Assembly: GCA_023424995.1 (NCBI GenBank)
Contig: JAFADH010000184.1
Coordinates: forward strand, 1 to 21,332
Length of the DNA stretch: 21,332 bases
DNA from: Bacillota bacterium
GTDB lineage: Bacteria > Bacillota > Clostridia > Lachnospirales > Lachnospiraceae
Direction: 5' to 3'
Shown here: one piece after another, positions 7,728-15,312 of the stretch
Layout of the letters: each line of letters opens with the position of its first letter
How positions within the stretch are numbered: position 1 is the stretch's first letter
Translations under genes and position numbers: made by a program
Notes under the pieces: generated by a model
Seen by the model: the letters and a program-made list of their open reading frames with translations, nothing else
Databases searched by the model: none
What the model was told of the DNA's origin: nothing

Positions 7728-7738
7728 ATTATGTCTGG
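7718..7738 (+). promoter_or_regulatory. Hairpin across the stop of the first radical SAM gene
   Basis: CCAGACATA (7718-7726) and TATGTCTGG (7730-7738) form a perfect 9-bp stem with a 3-base loop; the stop codon lies inside it. No T tract follows, so it is not a good terminator. It could be an RNA processing or stability element that sets the ratio of the two radical SAM enzymes. Confidence 0.4.
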
Positions 7739-7774
7739 GTTAACAATAAATTTCATAAGAAGGAAGGGGTATAA

Positions 7775-9145
7775 ATGAACACAGTTTACAAAGCGTCCCG
7801 TTATAATCTTATAAGTGATGACTTTAATGGCGATTTTTTAATAGCGAATTTGCTTCAGACAAGGTTTTTAAAGGGAAATAAGGAACAGGGCGGTGAGATC
7901 AGGCAGCTGCTTGGCAAAGAAGAGATCAGTATGGAAGAAGCCGGAGAATATCCGCAGCTTCTGGATGCAGGGATGCTGGTGCCAAAAACCAGGAATGAAT
8001 ATGAAATTGCCAATTTAAAATTCAATGATATCGTTTTTTCCAGGGACATGCTGGATATCACCATTATTCCTACGGACGCGTGTAATTTTGACTGCGTTTA
8101 CTGCTATCAGGAAAAACGGCATAATCAGTTTATTACAGAAGAGAACGAAAATAAGATCTTAAAGTTCCTGGAGAGAAATGTAAAGTATTATAAAAAGGTG
8201 CAAATAGGCTGGTTCGGCGGAGAACCATTGCTGCTGCGGGATATGATGTGCCGCTTTTTGGAAAAAGCCAAAGCAATCTGCAATAAATATCATGTGCCTA
8301 TGATCGGCAAGGTAACCAGCAACGGCTATTTACTGGATCCGGAGACTTTTCAGAAATTGCTGCAATATAATGTGGTCCATTACCAGATCACGATTGACGG
8401 AAACAGGGAAACCCACAATAATCAGCGGCCTCATAAAACAAATAAGGATTCCTTTGACCGGGTTTTGCAGAATCTGAAGGATATAGCCCGGAACCAGAAA
8501 AGGTATTACAGGATCGCACTGCGTGTAAACATTACAAAAAACATACTGCAAAATATTGATGAATACCTTGATGAGCTGGCTTTTTTTGCCCGGAACGACA
8601 ACTTTCAGATTCACTGGCAGTATGTGAAGGATTATGGCGGCGAACAGGTCCATTCCATGACAGAAGACAGGATATACGAATCCAATGATTTTGTTGATTT
8701 TATCAATCTTGCCACAAAACGCGGCATAGGCAGCCTTTCCTATATGTTTTTCGGCGTGGGGAACGGACTGTGTGAGGCTCCGAGAAAATATGCTTATTTT
8801 ATTGATCATGAGGCAAAGCTGCATAAGTGTACCATTGCCCTGTATCAGGATGAAACCAGAGAGGTTAATAATATAGGTTATATCAATGACCGGGGGGCGG
8901 CAATCATTGATGAAGAGAAGGAAGCAGTCTGGCTGGTCAGGAACCCTGTAGACGAAGAATGCGAGAAATGTGTTTACTTTCCGCTGTGCATGGCACAAAC
9001 CTGTCCGCATGCACGGAAGCTACGAAATCAAAAGGTATGCATCAATGAAAAGGATGAATTGGTACATTACCTGAGATATCTGGCGAAAACTTCAATTTTT
9101 GAAAAATATACAAAAGAGCGGGGTGAAACTTATGCCTATGTATAA
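7775..9145 (+). CDS. CcpM-like radical SAM/SPASM peptide maturase
   Basis: 456 residues, the usual length of long peptide maturases. Residues 1-85 form a separate N-terminal domain that may act as the precursor-recognition part. TDACNFDCVYCYQEK gives the radical SAM cysteines Cys103, Cys107 and Cys110, and GWFGGEPLL the SAM-binding motif. The C-terminal SPASM part has CEAPRKYAYFIDHEAKLHKC, then CEKCVYFPLC, CPH and a last Cys, which is the layout of maturases such as CcpM, the Cys-rich peptide maturase of clostridia that I recall being paired with an acyl-carrier-related protein as here. AGGAAGGGG at 7761-7769 is a strong ribosome binding site. The end overlaps the carrier gene by 14 bases. 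Probable role: cysteine-dependent crosslinking of the 26-residue precursor. Confidence 0.88.
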   Translation: MNTVYKASRYNLISDDFNGDFLIANLLQTRFLKGNKEQGGEIRQLLGKEEISMEEAGEYPQLLDAGMLVPKTRNEYEIANLKFNDIVFSRDMLDITIIPTDACNFDCVYCYQEKRHNQFITEENENKILKFLERNVKYYKKVQIGWFGGEPLLLRDMMCRFLEKAKAICNKYHVPMIGKVTSNGYLLDPETFQKLLQYNVVHYQITIDGNRETHNNQRPHKTNKDSFDRVLQNLKDIARNQKRYYRIALRVNITKNILQNIDEYLDELAFFARNDNFQIHWQYVKDYGGEQVHSMTEDRIYESNDFVDFINLATKRGIGSLSYMFFGVGNGLCEAPRKYAYFIDHEAKLHKCTIALYQDETREVNNIGYINDRGAAIIDEEKEAVWLVRNPVDEECEKCVYFPLCMAQTCPHARKLRNQKVCINEKDELVHYLRYLAKTSIFEKYTKERGETYAYV

Positions 9146-9377
9146 TAGGGAGATTTTATATGATGTGCTTAATAATAACGGAATTTTTTTTGATGAAGGG
9201 AAACCGGACCAGCCGCTGGAAATGGATTCGTTGACCTTTGTAACTTTAATTGTCGACATTGAAAATTCCTATGGGATAACATACCCCCAGGAGCATATAG
9301 TCTATGACAAAGATCTGACCTTAATCCAATTAGAAGAGGTGATTCAATCTCTTTTAATACAAGGAAGTGTTGTATGA
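9132..9377 (+). CDS. Acyl-carrier-like protein of the peptide cluster
   Basis: 81 residues, acidic, small four-helix type. The motif MDSLTFVTLIVDIENSYGI matches the carrier-protein helix II with the DSL serine (Ser33), the site where 4'-phosphopantetheine is attached. This suggests it can be loaded and is not only a structural relative. I recall an acyl-carrier-related protein being a standard partner of CcpM-type maturases. The frame is open from 9099, but ATG 9132 has GGGGTG about 7 bases upstream and gives the expected length. It overlaps the maturase end (9145) and, by ATGA, the mini-ORF start (9374). No phosphopantetheinyl transferase or loading ligase is seen in the cluster, so host enzymes would be needed. 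Confidence 0.8.
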   Translation: MPMYNREILYDVLNNNGIFFDEGKPDQPLEMDSLTFVTLIVDIENSYGITYPQEHIVYDKDLTLIQLEEVIQSLLIQGSVV

Positions 9378-9424
9378 TTAAGAGCTGTTATATCTGCAAC
9401 ACACCCGTTAAAGTTCGCCAATGA
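9374..9424 (+). CDS. 16-residue CxxC mini-ORF
   Basis: MIKSCYICNTPVKVRQ begins in an ATGA overlap with the carrier gene stop and ends in another ATGA at 9421-9424. That second ATG is in frame with the precursor, ten codons ahead of its likely start. Translation could thus pass by re-initiation from the carrier gene to the precursor. The Cys-Tyr-Ile-Cys pair echoes the CxxC end of the precursor, so it could also be a second or decayed substrate. It has no strong ribosome binding site of its own. Existence as a product is uncertain. Confidence 0.35.
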   Translation: MIKSCYICNTPVKVRQ

Positions 9425-9450
9425 TTAGAACAGGAGAAGGAGGTGGAAGT

Positions 9451-9531
9451 ATGAAAAAATTAAGCAAGAAAAAGGTTGATCAATTCAAGGTTGTTCTTTA
9501 TGGTGAAACCGGAAACTGTGTTTTATGCTAA
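9451..9531 (+). CDS. RiPP precursor peptide, 26 residues, C-terminal CxxC
   Basis: The peptide starts MKKLSKKKVD, is basic at its N terminus, then turns neutral and ends YGETGNCVLC with the only two cysteines. A near-consensus ribosome binding site, AAGGAGGTG (9437-9445), stands 5 bases before ATG 9451, stronger than any other in the cluster, as expected for a substrate made in excess. A second ATG at 9421 is in frame and would add ten residues, but those codons encode the ribosome binding site itself. The MKKLxKK opening resembles leaders of the CLI_3235 family of clostridial precursors, from memory. The likely core is the GNCVLC end. It sits between the carrier protein and the protease. At 26 residues it is among the shortest precursors of radical SAM systems. 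Confidence 0.72.
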   Translation: MKKLSKKKVDQFKVVLYGETGNCVLC

Positions 9532-9538
9532 TAGATGT

Positions 9539-9568
9539 TTGTCCGTTGGCAGTTACATGATTTATAAT
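9539..9568 (+). promoter_or_regulatory. Possible internal promoter before the protease gene
   Basis: TTGTCC (9539-9544), an 18-base spacer and TATAAT (9563-9568) lie in the 87-base gap between the precursor and the protease. The -35 match is 4 of 6. It would uncouple protease and exporter genes from the modification genes. No terminator hairpin is seen in this gap. Confidence 0.35.
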
Positions 9569-9621
9569 ATTTGATTCACATATAAACCGATCATTGGCGA
9601 ATTTAGTAAAGAGGTAGAATG

Positions 9622-11433
9622 ATGATTGACATTGTTTTAATAGACAGCGGGGTCAATACGGGACATCCTGCATTAAAAAATGAGAAGATATCCGGACTGA
9701 ACCTGTTGGAGCCTGAAAATCCAAAGGATATAGAGGATAAGATCGGACACGGCACCGCTGTTTATTATCTTTTGCGAAGATATGCCCCTAAGGCGCATAT
9801 CTTTCCCATTAAGATATTTGATTCCGGTTTTTCCACAACCTATGAATATTTAATATCAGCACTGGAATTTGTATATGAACATATGGAATGTAAAGTGATA
9901 CATTTAAGTAATGGCGTAACCTATTGTGAAAGCTTAGAGTATTTTAGAGAACTATGCCGTAAGATAAGAGAAAAGGGTATTATTTTGGTATCTGCTTTTG
10001 ATAATGGGGGAGCAATTTCATACCCGGCTGCATTTCCCGGGGTTATTGGCGTTGACTGGAGCCCGTCCTGCAAACGTTTCAGCGACTATGAATATCTGGA
10101 AAACAGTCCCGTTAACATAAGGGGCATCGGAACTGAGATCCGGGTTCCCTGGCTGGAGGACCAATATATTCTGGTCGGAGGCTCCAGCTTTGCTGCTCCC
10201 TATATAACAGGTTTAGTCTATGGGCAGATGGAAAAGAATGTTACAAGTTATGAGGACATCTGCAGCCAATTAAAGCAGCAGGCCAAAAAACAATATAAAT
10301 TTGAAGAAATCCTGAAAATCAAAGACAGCTTTGCCATAAAGCGGGCAGTTATTTTTCCGTATAATAAAGAGATACACAGTCTTTTACGTTATGATGATCT
10401 GCTGGGCTTTCAGATTCATGAAATTTGTGATGTCCGTTATCTTGGAAATACCGGAAAGCGGATCGACGAGTTAACAAATAAATCGATTCCCTGTGATCTA
10501 GTCATTCAGGATTTCGATAAGCTGGACTGGGAGAGCGAACTGTTTGACTGTTTTATACTGGGGCATACCAAGATGCTTGGGGAGACGCTGGAAAGAGATT
10601 TTATTCTGGAAACCATGGATAAGTGCCTTGCCCACGGTAAAAATCTGTACTGCTTTGATGATTTGGCGCCTTATGAAAATGAATGCTCCAAGCTTGAAGA
10701 AGCAGGACTTTTTGTCTTCTATCCCACGGTCAGCGGACAGAATGTTCCTAAAAGTCATTGCGGTAAATTGCGGCATATGGGCAAGCCTGTTATTGGTATA
10801 TTCGGTACCAGCTCAAGGCAGGGCAAATATACGGTGCAGTTAGCATTGCGCCGGCGCCTGCTGCGGGACGGATACCGGACAGGCCAGCTGGGAACCGAGC
10901 CCACGGCTCCCTTATTCGGCTTTGATGCCTGCTATCCGGTTGGGTATTCCTCCACTGTTAAAATCAGCGGTACGGATGGAATCAGCACCATTAATTATCT
11001 GATGGGGCAAATAGAGGATCGTGATCCTGATATTATTTTGGTAGGCGGACAGTCGCAGACCATTTCACTTACCACCGGTAATATTGGGTTATACACCCTT
11101 TATAATCAGGAGCTGCTCCTGGGCAGTGAACCGGATATCTGCATTTTATGCGTTAATATTTTTGATGAAGCTGCATATATTCAACGAACCGTTCGCTTCC
11201 TGGAAAGTTTTATTGAAACCAAAGTGATTGCACTTGTATTATATCCGGTGGAACGGAATCTGCGCTGGTCGGTGTTTGGCAATACCAGCAACAGCATTTC
11301 AGACGAAAGACTGCATGAGAAACAGAAAGAATTGAAAGAAATCATGAATCTGCCGATATATTTATTAAATTCATTAACGGATATCGAAGAGCTGTATCAT
11401 AAGTGCATCAGTTATTTTGCAGAAGAGAATTAG
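9622..11433 (+). CDS. Subtilisin-like protease fused to a P-loop DUF1611-like peptide-maturation domain
   Basis: 603 residues, no signal peptide, so cytoplasmic. The N-terminal ~235 residues are an S8 protease with an intact triad: Asp8 in IVLIDSGVNTGHP, His43 in GHGTAVYY, Ser189 in GGSSFAAP, plus the oxyanion Asn128. The remainder begins RAVIFPYNKEIHSLLRYDDL, has a P-loop GTSSRQGKYT (about 395-404), then GTEPTAPLFGFDACYP and DIILVGGQSQ. This is DUF1611-like and resembles the stand-alone peptide-maturation protein I recall beside CcpM-type maturases (TIGR04066). Some DUF1611 proteins act as N-acyltransferases on amino acids. The two parts are normally separate proteins. Probable role: leader removal coupled to a nucleotide- or acyl-dependent step. 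Start at 9622 because GAGG (9611-9614) is 7 bases away; ATG 9619 is too close. Confidence 0.85.
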   Translation: MIDIVLIDSGVNTGHPALKNEKISGLNLLEPENPKDIEDKIGHGTAVYYLLRRYAPKAHIFPIKIFDSGFSTTYEYLISALEFVYEHMECKVIHLSNGVTYCESLEYFRELCRKIREKGIILVSAFDNGGAISYPAAFPGVIGVDWSPSCKRFSDYEYLENSPVNIRGIGTEIRVPWLEDQYILVGGSSFAAPYITGLVYGQMEKNVTSYEDICSQLKQQAKKQYKFEEILKIKDSFAIKRAVIFPYNKEIHSLLRYDDLLGFQIHEICDVRYLGNTGKRIDELTNKSIPCDLVIQDFDKLDWESELFDCFILGHTKMLGETLERDFILETMDKCLAHGKNLYCFDDLAPYENECSKLEEAGLFVFYPTVSGQNVPKSHCGKLRHMGKPVIGIFGTSSRQGKYTVQLALRRRLLRDGYRTGQLGTEPTAPLFGFDACYPVGYSSTVKISGTDGISTINYLMGQIEDRDPDIILVGGQSQTISLTTGNIGLYTLYNQELLLGSEPDICILCVNIFDEAAYIQRTVRFLESFIETKVIALVLYPVERNLRWSVFGNTSNSISDERLHEKQKELKEIMNLPIYLLNSLTDIEELYHKCISYFAEEN

Positions 11434-11447
11434 AGGAGAAATAGAGT

Positions 11448-13241
11448 GTGAAACGGATAAAGGGAATATTTCTGAAATTAAAAAATGTTTTTTATCTTTA
11501 TCATCTCGCCTGGCAGTATGATAAAAAATATTTATTTTATTTGTTTTTACAATTTTTGCTTTCATTAATAAATCCATTTGTTATAATAGTTTTCCCAAAA
11601 TTAATTCTTGATGAGATCCTGGGGGACGGCTCCTTTTTGAAGGTAATCCTTCTGGTGTCCGGCATGACCGGCATATTGTCCGTGACCAGGATCGGTTTAA
11701 CGGCGGCGAAGCAAAAGGGTGAGCTGGAAGGAGAATTTCTTATGATCCGGCTCCGTTTGTTATGCAATAAGATCAATATGACCACAGCATTTGAAAATAT
11801 TGAAAACCCCGCATATCTGGATATGAGAGACCGTGCATGCCAGATCATATGGAACAGCACCTACTTTAACAGCTTTGCATTCTCATTTGCAAACCTGCTC
11901 TCCGGATTATTACAGCTGGCAGCTATTCTTGCCATGATAACGGTGTTGGACGTAAGGATAATCCTGATCTTGTTCCTGTTATTTACAGTGAATATGGGAT
12001 ATCAGATTATAATACAGAAGAAAAACCATGCCATTGATAAAGAAACCGCACAAATCAGAAGAAAGTGGGATTACCTGGACAGAGTGGTGACGGATTTCCA
12101 GTATGGAAAAATGATACGTCTGGAGGCTCTGTCCGATTGGCTTGTGGGTAAGTCAGGAGAAAACAGGGAGGAATTTTACAATAAACAAAAATCCATAATC
12201 AATAATAATACAAGGGTAACGGTTCTGGGTTCCGTCTTTGCGTGTCTGCAGGAATTGGGGATTTATGCGTACCTGATCTATAAGGTGATTTATGATGGGC
12301 TGACAATAGGCAGTTTTTCAATGTATCTGGCGGCGGTAAACCAGTTTTCCGCGTCCTTAAGCTCCATACTGGGCAGCACCATCATAATGAATAAGTACAA
12401 TTTATATATGGAGGACTTCAGAAGGTTTCTGCTGCCGCATCCGGAGCAAATACAAAATCATAAACATAATCCGGAACCGGATGCCATGGATAAGCTGACC
12501 ATAGAGTTTCAGCATGTGTCCTTTCGTTATCCCAGAACGGAAACCTGGAGCTTAAAAGATATCAATCTCATGATCCGTCCCGGTGAAAAGATATCCCTGG
12601 TAGGTGATAACGGAGCCGGAAAGACAACTCTGATAAAATTGATGACGGGACTCTATTACCCTACGGAAGGGAAGATTTTATTAAATGGGAAAGATATCCG
12701 GGACTATGATTATGGCAGTTACCAAAAAAAATTTGCGGCTGTCTTTCAGGATTATAAAATTTTTGCATTTACCATGGGCGAAAATATTACTATGGGAGAA
12801 GTAAATGAAACAGAGAAAATAGGGAAAGCTCTGGAACAAAGCGGGCTGAGAGAAAAGGCGGAGAGTCTTGCATATAAGACGGATACTTATATGGGTAAGA
12901 AATTCGAGGAACAGGGAGTGGAGCTGTCCGGCGGGGAGCAGCAGAAGCTGTCTCTTGCCAGAGCGCTATACCGGGATGCGCCGGTCCTGATATTGGATGA
13001 GCCAACGGCTAATCTTTCACCTCTTGCGGAGCATGATATTTATAAACACTATTATCAGATGACGGAGAATAAGACTGCTGTCTTTGTATCCCACAGGCTT
13101 TCAAGCTCATTGTTTTGCGATAAGGTTGTATTACTGGAAAATGGAGCTATTACAGAGTACGGCAGCCATGATGCCCTGATGGAACAGGGAGGAACTTATT
13201 CTGAAATGTTTCGGTTACAGGCTATGTCCTATCATGGCTGA
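11448..13241 (+). CDS. ABC exporter (membrane plus ATPase domains), first of a pair
   Basis: 597 residues. An N-terminal membrane domain with about six helices (first near residue 30, last near 280) is followed by a full ATPase domain: Walker A GDNGAGKT at 386-393, Q-loop VFQDYK, signature LSGGEQQK from 493, Walker B VLILDEPT from 513, and the switch His549 in VSHRLSS. The D-loop reads NLSP instead of the common ALDP. There is no N-terminal C39 peptidase, so leader cleavage must come from elsewhere, fitting the fused S8 protease. GTG start; GAGGAGA at 11432-11438 is 9 bases upstream and overlaps the protease stop. Probably pairs with the next gene product to export the finished peptide. Confidence 0.92.
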   Translation: MKRIKGIFLKLKNVFYLYHLAWQYDKKYLFYLFLQFLLSLINPFVIIVFPKLILDEILGDGSFLKVILLVSGMTGILSVTRIGLTAAKQKGELEGEFLMIRLRLLCNKINMTTAFENIENPAYLDMRDRACQIIWNSTYFNSFAFSFANLLSGLLQLAAILAMITVLDVRIILILFLLFTVNMGYQIIIQKKNHAIDKETAQIRRKWDYLDRVVTDFQYGKMIRLEALSDWLVGKSGENREEFYNKQKSIINNNTRVTVLGSVFACLQELGIYAYLIYKVIYDGLTIGSFSMYLAAVNQFSASLSSILGSTIIMNKYNLYMEDFRRFLLPHPEQIQNHKHNPEPDAMDKLTIEFQHVSFRYPRTETWSLKDINLMIRPGEKISLVGDNGAGKTTLIKLMTGLYYPTEGKILLNGKDIRDYDYGSYQKKFAAVFQDYKIFAFTMGENITMGEVNETEKIGKALEQSGLREKAESLAYKTDTYMGKKFEEQGVELSGGEQQKLSLARALYRDAPVLILDEPTANLSPLAEHDIYKHYYQMTENKTAVFVSHRLSSSLFCDKVVLLENGAITEYGSHDALMEQGGTYSEMFRLQAMSYHG

Positions 13242-13257
13242 AAAGAAGGAGACCATT

Positions 13258-15084
13258 ATGAAGGAGAAACGGAAGAGCTTAAAAAGAGTATTTATTAATA
13301 TTTTTTATTTGGTTGGGCTGATATGGTCCTTTGATAAAAAATATATTTTATTCCTTCCTGTTGCAAGCATCTGCAAATCCATGATATCCTTTGCCGTCAT
13401 TTTATTTCCCAAATTCATTATTGATGAAATTACGGGGCAAAAACGGATTGATGCAGCCTTGCTGCTTACGGCAGGTATGGCGGCGGTCCTTATTGCTTTC
13501 AGACTGGCCGGTAATTGGATCGAAGCATTCAATAGCGGAAGAATTGTTCGGATTAAAAGCAGATTACAGCTGGAGCTGCAGAAAAAGGTAACAAAACTGC
13601 CCTTCTGGATGCTTGAGGATCCGGAGGTTTTAGACAGGCATCAAAAGGCGGCAGGAATCGTGAATGTATGGCAGGCAGACTTGCAGCGTCTGACCGGCGC
13701 AATCAACGGAATGATTACAGCGGTCCTGACAATGCTGGGGATTTCGTATCTCCTCTTTTCCTTAAATATAATAGTTTTTATTGTTATATTTCTGGTAGTG
13801 ATTTTAAATACTGTCTTAAATGGTACCGCTATAAAAAGACAGCTGGAATTTTACAGATCCTGTGCCCCCCATGTACGTAAGATCAATTATTTAATGAATG
13901 AGCTTCAGGAGAATGAATACGCAAAGGAAATCCGCAATTATCAGATGCAGGACTGGATCACCGCGAAAGCATCCGTGCTTTTAAACAGGGTATATAAAAA
14001 TACAAAGGCAAATATAAATTATCAGACGATCATACAGTGCGTGGGCGGAACCATGAGTATTCTGCAGGACGGTGCTTCTTATCTTTACGTGGGCTGGCTT
14101 TTGATGGGAGGTCATATTACCGTCGGCGATTTTACTATGTATATTGGTTCTATTAATACTTTTTCAACATCCCTGAAGGATATATTCAATAATTTCCTGA
14201 TAATTCAGGAGGCCGGGATGTATGTGGAGGAACTCCGCTTATTCCTGGGACTGGAGGAAATCGCAGACCATAAAGAGGAGGAAGACCAGGCAGCGGTTAT
14301 AAAACCGGACAATGGATATGTGATCGAAGCAGCGGATCTCTGGTTTAAATACCCAAGAAGTGAGACCTACGTATTAAAAAGCATCAATCTGAAAATAGAA
14401 TGGAATGAAATCATTTCAATAGTAGGGGATAACGGCGCCGGCAAAACGACATTTATCAAACTGCTGATGCGGCTGTATAAGCCGACCAAAGGGGAAATCC
14501 GCTTAAACGGTAAAAATATCTGGGAGTACGGTTTTAATGAATATGTGAAAAATATTGCAGTGGTATTTCAAGATTATAAGACCCTTGCATTCAAAATAAA
14601 TGAAAATGTAGCGCTTACCGATTGGAAGAATATATCATATGAACAAGTAAAGAATTCCTTAAAAAAGGTAGGACTCCTGGAAAAGGCACAGTCCTTGCCA
14701 TACGGGGACAATACCTATATTACCCGTAAATTTGAAGAAGCAGGAGTGGAACTCTCAGGCGGTGAACAGCAAAAGCTTGCAATCTGTCATGCCATATACA
14801 AAGACAGCCCGATCATGATTTTAGATGAACCGACGGCTAATCTCTCGCCTATGGCCGAATATGAAATCTTTCAAAAATTTACAGATATAATGAAAGGTAA
14901 GACCGGTATTTACATTTCACACCGGATGAGCAGCTGCCGGTTAAGCAGCCGTATTGTGGTTTTTAAGAATGGGGAAATCATAGAAAACGGCAGCCACGAG
15001 GCTTTAGTGAAGGAGGGCAGGGAATATGCAAAAATGTATAACCTTCAGTCAGAATTTTATACCCTGCTGCCAAGGGAGCACTAG
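13258..15084 (+). CDS. ABC exporter (membrane plus ATPase domains), second of a pair
   Basis: 608 residues and clearly homologous to the gene before it along its whole length, with the same order: six-helix membrane domain, Walker A GDNGAGKT at 390-397, VFQDYK Q-loop, signature LSGGEQQK from 499, Walker B Asp523-Glu524, and ISHRMSS. The D-loop is again NLSP. Both ATP sites look intact, so a heterodimer or two homodimers are possible. The frame opens at 13234, overlapping the previous stop, but AAGGAG at 13246-13251 stands 6 bases before ATG 13258, which I take as the start. It is the last gene of the peptide cluster; only weak termination signals follow. Confidence 0.92.
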   Translation: MKEKRKSLKRVFINIFYLVGLIWSFDKKYILFLPVASICKSMISFAVILFPKFIIDEITGQKRIDAALLLTAGMAAVLIAFRLAGNWIEAFNSGRIVRIKSRLQLELQKKVTKLPFWMLEDPEVLDRHQKAAGIVNVWQADLQRLTGAINGMITAVLTMLGISYLLFSLNIIVFIVIFLVVILNTVLNGTAIKRQLEFYRSCAPHVRKINYLMNELQENEYAKEIRNYQMQDWITAKASVLLNRVYKNTKANINYQTIIQCVGGTMSILQDGASYLYVGWLLMGGHITVGDFTMYIGSINTFSTSLKDIFNNFLIIQEAGMYVEELRLFLGLEEIADHKEEEDQAAVIKPDNGYVIEAADLWFKYPRSETYVLKSINLKIEWNEIISIVGDNGAGKTTFIKLLMRLYKPTKGEIRLNGKNIWEYGFNEYVKNIAVVFQDYKTLAFKINENVALTDWKNISYEQVKNSLKKVGLLEKAQSLPYGDNTYITRKFEEAGVELSGGEQQKLAICHAIYKDSPIMILDEPTANLSPMAEYEIFQKFTDIMKGKTGIYISHRMSSCRLSSRIVVFKNGEIIENGSHEALVKEGREYAKMYNLQSEFYTLLPREH

Positions 15085-15090
15085 ATTCAA

Positions 15091-15312
15091 GTGATATCTT
15101 TATTACCGTTTATGTCAGGGGAAGTATTTGTCTATTGTAAAAATCAAAATAATGGAAGAGTCCGGCACTGCCGACAGGTTGGCTGGATAATAACGCACGG
15201 ATGGCCTCCGCATTTTAAAGTAGAATCTATTGAGGAGCATATGGGGCGGCAACTTGAATTAAAGGTGAAGTACCCTGGTTTTACCAGGATTTATTTGGTG
15301 CGATACCTTTAA
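15091..15312 (+). CDS. Hypothetical small ORF after the exporters
   Basis: The open frame gives at most 73 residues from a GTG, or 66 from ATG 15112, ending ...KVKYPGFTRIYLVRYL. No ribosome binding site is well placed, and the last 32 bases overlap the convergent TetR gene. A segment reading VGWIITHGWPPHF looks protein-like, so it may be the end of a lost gene. I do not recognise it. Low confidence. Confidence 0.22.
   Translation: MISLLPFMSGEVFVYCKNQNNGRVRHCRQVGWIITHGWPPHFKVESIEEHMGRQLELKVKYPGFTRIYLVRYL
15274..15288. terminator. Weak hairpin between convergent genes
   Basis: CCTGG (15274-15278) and CCAGG (15284-15288) with a 5-base loop, followed by ATTTATTT on the plus strand. It is the only candidate terminator for the exporter transcript that I see; the stem is short. 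Confidence 0.3.

Noticed and set aside
8330..9010. A 226-codon open frame on the minus strand inside the second radical SAM gene.
   Set aside because: It is the antisense shadow of a clear radical SAM/SPASM coding sequence and has no ribosome binding site or family features.
9421..9531. A longer 36-residue precursor starting at ATG 9421.
   Set aside because: Its first ten codons contain the AAGGAGGTG site ideally spaced for ATG 9451, so the shorter form is more likely; kept only as an alternative.
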